Below, piece after piece: positions 59,126-64,000 of a stretch of 64,000 nt of DNA. The notes beneath the pieces were generated by a model that was given only the letters and a program-made list of their open reading frames with translations, made no database searches and had not been told where the DNA came from. Numbering within the stretch: position 1 is the stretch's first letter; every line of letters begins with the position of its first letter. Both the position numbers and the translations under genes were made by a program. The DNA comes from Hymenobacter gummosus (lineage in GTDB: Bacteria > Bacteroidota > Bacteroidia > Cytophagales > Hymenobacteraceae): the NCBI RefSeq assembly GCF_003970915.1, contig NZ_RXOF01000007.1:1-64000 (forward strand), read 5' to 3'.

Positions 59126-59851
59126 ATGCCAAACACCGCTCCCACCGCTCTGCGCTGCCTTGTAGTCGACGACGACCCGCTGGCCATTCAGGTAATTCAG
59201 AACTGCATCAGCCACACTGATTTTCTGGAATCGGCGGGCAGCTGCGCCAGTGCCATCGAAGCCGCCGCCGCCCTGCGCACCACGCCCGTCGACTTGCTCT
59301 TCCTCGACGTGGACATGCCCCAGATGTCCGGCCTCGATTTGCTTGATACCCTCGTCGAGCCGCCCATGGTTATCATGGTCACCAGCAGCCGCGAGTACGC
59401 CGTGGCCGCTTTCGAGCACCGCGTGGTCGATTACCTGGTGAAGCCGGTGGCCTACGCCCGCTTTCTGAAAGCCGCCCAGAAAGCCCTCGAAACTGCCCAG
59501 ACGCCTGCTGCCGCTACTCCCAGCGGCGGCCCCATCACCACCGACCACACCTTCGTCAAGGTCGACAACAAGCTGGTGCGCGTGGCCTTCGACGACATCC
59601 GCTACGTGGAGGCCCTGGGCGACTACGTGCACTTGGTCACCAACCAGCAGAAGCTTATCGTGTACAGCACCATGCGCGCCGTGGAGGAGAAGTTTCCGCC
59701 CCAGCAGTTCGTGCGCATTCACCGCTCCACCATCGTCAACCTGCGCCACGTACAGGCCATCGACGACAACGCGGTGGTTATCGACGGCAAGCACCTGCCC
59801 ATCGGCCAGACCTACATGCGCGAGGTATTGCAGCGCCTCAACAAGTTTTAG
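59126..59851 (+). CDS. LytTR-family response regulator
   Basis: A 241-residue regulator. The receiver domain (about residues 8-125) has LVVDDDPLAIQ, the phospho-Asp in LFLDVDMPQMSG near residue 60, and the Lys in DYLVKPV. The LytTR DNA-binding domain (about 140-238) reads HTFVKVDNKLVRVAFDDIRYVEALGDYVHL and QFVRIHRSTIVNLRHV. It follows the hybrid kinase by 35 nt, as in cognate pairs. TAACTTTG ends 4 nt before the ATG. Confidence 0.95.
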   Translation: MPNTAPTALRCLVVDDDPLAIQVIQNCISHTDFLESAGSCASAIEAAAALRTTPVDLLFLDVDMPQMSGLDLLDTLVEPPMVIMVTSSREYAVAAFEHRVVDYLVKPVAYARFLKAAQKALETAQTPAAATPSGGPITTDHTFVKVDNKLVRVAFDDIRYVEALGDYVHLVTNQQKLIVYSTMRAVEEKFPPQQFVRIHRSTIVNLRHVQAIDDNAVVIDGKHLPIGQTYMREVLQRLNKF

Positions 59852-59869
59852 CCGCTTCCGCCCGCCGCC

Positions 59870-60493
59870 ATGCCGCTCCGCCTGCCCACACCACCGCGTT
59901 TGTTCCGCGCTGCTCCGCTGCTGTTGCTCCTGCCGGCCCTGCCCGCCGCCGCCCAGCAGGCCGGCGACACGCTCAGCGTGGCCTGTCCCGTCCCGCAGGT
60001 GCCCGAGCCCTGCGTCGACCTGGATGCTCGCCGCTCCATCGACCCGGCCGCCGGCCCTCTCACCTACCGCTGGCAGATGGGTGACGGCACCACGCTCACG
60101 GGGCCGGTCATCTCGCACTGCTACCGCGAACGGAAGCGCTACCTTATCCAGCTCGACGTGCTCGACGAGCGTACCGGGCAGCTGCGCCAGGCCGAGCAAA
60201 CCTACCCCGTGGACTTCACCCTCGAGCCGCTCATCGATTTCACCCTCTCCACCGACACCGTGCGCGTGGGCCAGGCCGTGGTGTTCGACGCCAGCCAGGC
60301 CCAGATTCCGCCCTGCACCAACACCGTGGTACTCTGGGACTTTCGCGACGGTTTAGTCACCAATGGCCGCCGCGTCACGCACGCCTTTCGTAAGCCCGGC
60401 CGCTTTGAGGTACGCATGAGCCTGCGGGCCAACGGCCCCGACCCCTGCCCCGACAGCCACTGCGTGAGCCGGCCCATTGTGGTACTTCCCTGA
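59870..60493 (+). CDS. Exported PKD-type domain protein
   Basis: A 207-residue secreted protein. The signal peptide (to about residue 28, LPAAAQQ) is followed by two PKD-like beta-sandwich domains: RSIDPAAGPLTYRWQMGDGTTLTGPVISHCY and STDTVRVGQAVVFDASQAQIPPCTNTVVLWDFRDGLVTNGRRVTHAFRKPG. Six cysteines may form disulfides. No sorting tail is visible. It follows the LytTR regulator by 18 nt, so it may belong to the same operon. Confidence 0.8.
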   Translation: MPLRLPTPPRLFRAAPLLLLLPALPAAAQQAGDTLSVACPVPQVPEPCVDLDARRSIDPAAGPLTYRWQMGDGTTLTGPVISHCYRERKRYLIQLDVLDERTGQLRQAEQTYPVDFTLEPLIDFTLSTDTVRVGQAVVFDASQAQIPPCTNTVVLWDFRDGLVTNGRRVTHAFRKPGRFEVRMSLRANGPDPCPDSHCVSRPIVVLP

Positions 60494-60536
60494 TGCGGCT
60501 TTAGTTTTCCAAGTCTACTTTCCGCCTTTTTCGCGC

Positions 60537-60560
60537 AGCCCGGTCAATAAGCCGGGCTTT
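60537..60560 (+). terminator. Terminator after PKD gene
   Basis: AGCCCGG (60537-60543) pairs with CCGGGCT (60552-60558), followed by a short TTT run. It closes the kinase/regulator/PKD unit. Confidence 0.7.
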
Positions 60561-60672
60561 GCCGCGTTATGACTTTGCCCAATTGATTGTACTAGCCGGG
60601 TAGTTTCTTCAGCCCCCGAATGTTTCAGTACAAATATTTATTACAAAAGTTCACAATGTCAAAATAACTCGT

Positions 60673-60680
60673 TTACTTTG
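60673..60680 (+). promoter_or_regulatory. Weak -7 box of LTPAQ-protein gene
   Basis: TTACTTTG matches TAnnTTTG in 7 of 8 positions, 46 nt before the ATG at 60727. The surrounding sequence (60620-60670) is the most AT-rich in this part of the window, but no TTG is found at the right -33 distance. Confidence 0.35.
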
Positions 60681-60726
60681 TCCCGCCGATCCAACACGTT
60701 CTACTCAAAATACCAAGTCCTCCACC

Positions 60727-61083
60727 ATGAAAACGCTTGTTGCCGCTGCTCTTCTGACTTTCAGCCTCACCACCGCTTTTGCTCAGGATACGCCCTCGCC
60801 TGCGCAGCGCGCTACCGAGTACGCCCGCGCCCTCGCCCCGCAGATTGGCCTCGACCCGGCCCGCATGCTGCAGGTGAAAAAGCTCGCGCTCAGCCGCATG
60901 GAGAGAGAACAGGAAATCGACCGCATGTACGCCGGCGACGAAGCCATGCGCCAGCCCAAACTGGCGGCCGTCAACCAGGAGTACCGCGAAAGCCTGAAGG
61001 GCCTGCTCACGCCGGCTCAGTTCCAGCGTTTCGAGCAGTGGGCGGCCACCGCTCCGGCCAACGCCACGGCCGCCAAGCCCTAA
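60727..61083 (+). CDS. Small exported helical protein (LTPAQ motif)
   Basis: A 118-residue protein with a signal peptide (MKTLVAAALLTFSLTTAFAQ) and a helical mature part ending LLTPAQFQRFEQWAATA. The LTPAQ box is like the LTxxQ motif of Spy/CpxP-type periplasmic chaperones and of small Bacteroidota exported proteins. A chaperone role is possible but not shown. Its stop codon overlaps that of the convergent gene: TAA at 61081-61083 and TAG (minus strand) at 61082-61080. Confidence 0.75.
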   Translation: MKTLVAAALLTFSLTTAFAQDTPSPAQRATEYARALAPQIGLDPARMLQVKKLALSRMEREQEIDRMYAGDEAMRQPKLAAVNQEYRESLKGLLTPAQFQRFEQWAATAPANATAAKP

Positions 61084-62618
61084 GCCAGGCGGCTAAGCCG
61101 CTCGCGCTGCTGCTGCAGTTCGGCCATGTGTTGCAGCATCAGCAAGGTTTGCTGCCAGAGGCTTTCGTAAGGGATAATCTCTATTTCGGCGAAGGCCTCG
61201 CCCGGCGGGGGCGTTTCCTGCAGACGACTTAGCAACGCCTGCCCTTTTTTCTCGCAGGCCTTCGGGTCGAAGTTTTCCTTTACCGTCAGTTGCAGCAGCC
61301 GGAACATCAGCCGGCTGCGCAGCGTGGCGGCGTCGCGCAAATGCGCGTTTTCGTACTTGCGCAGGCTCTCCAGGCGCGCCAGCAGCGCCTCGATGTTGCC
61401 CTCGCGCAGGTAGTGCAGAAACTGCAGAATCAGGATGGCTACGTTGTAGCCCTGCTTGTCGCGGCTGTGGTCGGGGATGCGCTGCACCAGCTGGGCGAAG
61501 TGCAGCGGCCGCAGCCCGGCCTCCTCGGGCCGCACGAAGAACAGGTAGGCCCGAAACAAGTCCCAGCGCTGCCGGGCCGGCTGCGATATTTTTGTCACGA
61601 AGGGGTTGTTCTGCATCCGCCGCAGCAGGCTGCCAGCCAGGGCGTAGTCGCCGTCGTGCATGGCCAGCAGAAAGTAGTTTTCCAGGAACACAAACCAGTT
61701 GTTGCTGGAGCGGTGAAAGGCCGACAGGTAGCCTTCGGCCACGGCCAGGCCGTCTTTCAGCCGCCGGGCGCGCAGGTGCGCGTACACGTTGTAGAACTTG
61801 GTGAAGCGGCTGTCGAAACGCTTGGCGTTCAACTTGCCCTTGGCAAACAGCTCCTCCGCTTCCCCCGTGATGCGAATGATTTCCTCGAAGTTGCCCACCA
61901 ACTCCTGCAGCATCAGCTGCAGCTTGAGCAAGGGGTCGTACACGTTGTAGGTGGGCTGCTGCTTATAGAGCGTTTCCAACTGCCGGATGGTGGTGGGCAC
62001 CTGCTGCAGCAGCCGCCGCCGCGACGACACGGAGCGCGTCAAGTCCATCTTTGCCTCCTGAAACAGACGCTGCGCCTGCTGCTCCACCAGCAGGATCTGG
62101 TTGAGCTTATCAAGCTGCTTCACGCTCTTGCGGTACTGCGGGTAGTCGTTGGTTTCGATGCTGATGGCCCGCAGCATGTCCCAGGCGCTGATGGCGTGCT
62201 GGGTAAACTCGCCTTCTTCCGCCAGCCGGGCCACTTTGCGCAGAATCTGCGGCAGCAGCACCCGCTCGCCTTCCCGCAGCAGCATATTGGCTTGGTAAAT
62301 CATTTCCAGGCACTGCTGCTCGTAGCGCCGGAAAGCCGGGTGCCGCGGGTCGGTGTGGTCGAGGAAAAACAGGTGATTCAGCAGCTTCTGCTGCAGTCGC
62401 TGCTTGAGCTTGCGCACGGTAGCCTGGGTTTTGGCCGAGCCACTGTTGTATATCCGCTTGGCTACTTGCAGATTGCTGACGTTGGCGTCGGCCAGCAGGA
62501 TTTCCAGCAGCTCCTCCTCGCGTGTACGGGCCTGACCGCGGCTGTCGAACTCAATCAGTGGCACAGTCGTTAGCCGCCGGTTCGTCACAACCTTGGCCAA
62601 ATTCACCAACTCATTCAT
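61080..62618 (-). CDS. 512-residue helical protein of unknown function
   Basis: An all-helical cytoplasmic protein, apparently TPR- or HEAT-like, with many short amphipathic helices. The N-terminal 80 residues are conserved-looking (EEELLEILLADANVSNLQVAKRIYNSGSAKTQATVRKLKQRLQQKLLNHLFFLD) and resemble a helix-turn-helix or death-like module. The rest repeats helical pairs (e.g. YLSAFHRSSNNWFVFLENYFLLAMHDGDYALAGSLLRRM). I have seen similar long proteins in Hymenobacter-type genomes but know no function. It is convergent with the LTPAQ gene, overlapping it by 4 nt. Confidence 0.8.
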   Translation of the reverse strand: MNELVNLAKVVTNRRLTTVPLIEFDSRGQARTREEELLEILLADANVSNLQVAKRIYNSGSAKTQATVRKLKQRLQQKLLNHLFFLDHTDPRHPAFRRYEQQCLEMIYQANMLLREGERVLLPQILRKVARLAEEGEFTQHAISAWDMLRAISIETNDYPQYRKSVKQLDKLNQILLVEQQAQRLFQEAKMDLTRSVSSRRRLLQQVPTTIRQLETLYKQQPTYNVYDPLLKLQLMLQELVGNFEEIIRITGEAEELFAKGKLNAKRFDSRFTKFYNVYAHLRARRLKDGLAVAEGYLSAFHRSSNNWFVFLENYFLLAMHDGDYALAGSLLRRMQNNPFVTKISQPARQRWDLFRAYLFFVRPEEAGLRPLHFAQLVQRIPDHSRDKQGYNVAILILQFLHYLREGNIEALLARLESLRKYENAHLRDAATLRSRLMFRLLQLTVKENFDPKACEKKGQALLSRLQETPPPGEAFAEIEIIPYESLWQQTLLMLQHMAELQQQRERLSRLA

Positions 62619-62977
62619 AGCTCAGGCGCGTTTTGTGGCTCAAATCGGCAATCGACGCGGCTTTTGGGCCCGCAAAGGCCAAGTCACAGCGCGCCGCTGC
62701 TTTTCCTTGAATTTGTCAGCTGCCCGGTCGCAGCTTTGCATTCTGAGAATTGGGCCTTTTTCAGTCGGCAATTGTCACATCTGCCGGCCGTTTGCTGGTA
62801 AAAGTAGCATTGGTAAGTATTAATCCGGTTCGGTCTACGGCATTTCTTCTTTTACAATTACACCCAATAGGGCCGGAATTATAGTCACAGCTACAGAGCT
62901 TTCTTCCTTTACCCGGGGGGTAGGCATGACCCAACTTTGTGTCAATCAAACATTTGACACCAACAAAAAACACGGTC
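62619..62977. other. Intergenic region with operator-like inverted repeat
   Basis: The 359-nt gap between divergent genes shows no frame I can support. Near its right end, GTGTCAA (62939-62945) faces TTGACAC (62954-62960), a 7-8-7 inverted repeat just before the next start codon, which may be a binding site. The rest is AT-rich relative to the window and presumably holds both promoters. Confidence 0.45.
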
Positions 62978-63202
62978 ATGCTCGAACTCCTACTCGCCGC
63001 CTTCCTGCAGTTCAACTCGGTATTTGCTAGTACCGATGCTAGCTCCCGTGAAGCTCTCCCTCCCTCCACGACCACCACGACTTCGTCGGCCGACACCGGC
63101 GGCAGCGGCTGGGGCGAAGGCCAAAACACCCCGACGACCACCCCTCCTCCCTCCACGACGTCTTCTTTCACCGGCGGCAGCGGCTGGGGCGAAGGTCAAT
63201 AA
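62978..63202 (+). CDS. Small exported protein with repeated GGSGWGEGQ peptide
   Basis: A 74-residue protein. The hydrophobic N-terminus (MLELLLAAFLQFNSVFAS) is probably a signal peptide. The rest consists of two similar units: Thr/Ser/Pro-rich linker then TGGSGWGEGQ. The second unit is at the extreme C-terminus, and the underlying 30-nt DNA words (63095-63124 and 63170-63199) differ at one base. This shape suggests a secreted peptide or a repeat cell-wall protein; no known family was recognised. It is followed closely by the oligopeptide-binding protein gene. Confidence 0.65.
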   Translation: MLELLLAAFLQFNSVFASTDASSREALPPSTTTTTSSADTGGSGWGEGQNTPTTTPPPSTTSSFTGGSGWGEGQ

Positions 63203-63264
63203 GCCAGTTTTCGGCGGCACGTGGTAACTTGGCGGGCCTTCCCTGAGCGGAACAGCTCCTGCCC

Positions 63265-64000
63265 ATGCTCCGATTTGCCGTCGTTTGGGGCCTAATCAGC
63301 GGTATCCTTGGCCTCGCCGCTTGTTCCTCCCCCGCCACCTCCGATTCGGCCGCTGCCCCCACCGTGCGGGTGTGCTGGCCCCGCGACCCAGAGTCGCTGA
63401 ACCCGGTGGCGCTGCCTAATGCCTACGCCGTGCAGGCCAACAACCTGCTCTACCAGAGCTTGCTGACGGTAGATGGCGTCACGCGCCGGCACGTACCGTG
63501 GCTGGTTACCGCGCTGCCCAAAGTCGAACAGCGCGACTCGCTGACCTACCTGCATTACCGCCTGCATCCGCGGGCGCGCTGGGACAACGGCCAGCCAGTA
63601 GTAGCCCGCGACGTGGTCTTCACGCTCAAGGTGCTGAACTGCCCGGGCTTGCCCAATGAAAGCCTGCGGGGCCTCGTAAGCTTCATTCGGGAGGTGCAGC
63701 TGGACGCCGCCGACCCGCGCCGCTTCACCTTCGTGTGCCGCGGCTACGCTCCCGACTACAGCTTCAACAGCGGGGACTTTCCGATTCTGCCCGAATACCT
63801 GCTGGATGCGCCGGGACACCTAAGCGCCCTTTCGCTGCGGCAGCTGGCCCAGCCCGACAGCGCGGTGGGCAAATTGCCGGCGGTCCGCGCTTTTCAAACG
63901 GCCTTCAACCAGGCCGCCCGCTGGCGCGATGCGCGCACCTTGCGCGGCAGCGGCGCCTACGAGCTGGCTAGCTGGCAAGTGGGTCAACAAGTGACGTTCG
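63265..64000 (+). CDS. Oligopeptide-binding lipoprotein (partial, runs off window)
   Basis: The frame opens at ATG 63265 and continues beyond the window end (245 residues visible). A signal peptide with lipobox LGLAAC (Cys near residue 20) is followed by PTVRVCWPRDPESLNPVALPNAYAVQANNLLYQSL, typical of extracellular solute-binding proteins family 5 (OppA/DppA). YRLHPRARWDNGQPVVARDVVFTLKVL matches the family signature. It would bind peptides for an ABC importer whose other genes would lie to the right. It directly follows the small repeat-peptide gene, which hints at a link between peptide and importer. Confidence 0.85.
   Translation, partial: MLRFAVVWGLISGILGLAACSSPATSDSAAAPTVRVCWPRDPESLNPVALPNAYAVQANNLLYQSLLTVDGVTRRHVPWLVTALPKVEQRDSLTYLHYRLHPRARWDNGQPVVARDVVFTLKVLNCPGLPNESLRGLVSFIREVQLDAADPRRFTFVCRGYAPDYSFNSGDFPILPEYLLDAPGHLSALSLRQLAQPDSAVGKLPAVRAFQTAFNQAARWRDARTLRGSGAYELASWQVGQQVTF

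Noticed and set aside
62939-63202. A GTG start at 62939 for the small repeat protein
   Set aside because: It would put the operator-like inverted repeat inside the gene and add a polar stretch before the signal-like segment. The ATG at 62978 is more natural.

Overview
The window looks like chromosomal DNA of a GC-rich member of the Bacteroidota, most likely Hymenobacter or a close relative in the Cytophagales. Evidence: a type IX secretion (T9SS) C-terminal sorting domain on a giant exported protein, a PID-CTERM-type sorting tail, a LytTR response regulator, a hybrid kinase with regulator-propeller and Y_Y_Y sensor domains, HmuY-type heme lipoprotein, and promoters of the TTG-N19-TAnnTTTG type. 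No transposase, integrase, phage, CRISPR, rRNA or tRNA gene was recognised.

Layout. 0.2-3.3 kb: a lone NodU-type carbamoyltransferase, a small membrane protein and a group III truncated hemoglobin. 3.3-12.1 kb: a heme-uptake locus read leftward (TonB-dependent receptor, HmuY-like lipoprotein, HmuT, HmuU, a VOC protein, HmuV, HmuS and a Cys-containing small protein). Its promoter is bracketed by two TTTAGA-type palindromes, and a conserved winged-helix-like gene diverges from it. 12.4-15.6 kb: homoserine dehydrogenase and a cystathionine gamma-synthase-family enzyme, the latter behind a complete SAM-I riboswitch with a visible promoter and terminator. 15.6-18 kb: a 154-bp element with 51-bp terminal inverted repeats, an sce7726-type nuclease-like protein and DNA polymerase IV. 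18.3-26.7 kb: one NarL-type response regulator and three paralogous TPR-sensor histidine kinases, with a glycosyltransferase and a 59-residue peptide gene between them. 26.8-37.9 kb: a leftward three-gene unit of a PID-CTERM peptide, a beta-helix protein and a 3300-residue T9SS cargo with 22 repeats. 38.2-43.1 kb: a VbhA-like antitoxin, a disordered Gly/Ser/Met/Arg/Tyr/Asp protein, a ferredoxin-NADP reductase/ferredoxin pair, and small exported proteins. 43.4-49.8 kb: a bacterial alpha-2-macroglobulin. 50-55.3 kb: three related outer-membrane barrels around a desaturase, a DinB-fold protein and an exported protein. 55.4-60.5 kb: hybrid kinase, LytTR regulator and PKD-type protein. 60.7-64 kb: small exported proteins, a 512-residue protein of unknown function, and the start of an oligopeptide-binding lipoprotein cut by the window end.

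The most unusual feature is not a gene. Several gaps between genes are filled with short arrays of period 7 or 8 nt, each followed by its own reverse complement, often starting exactly at a stop codon. Each gap uses a different repeat word. One such array appears to have replaced the 3' end of a kinase gene, and another sits in frame inside the giant gene. Other gaps hold several classes of longer palindromic element.
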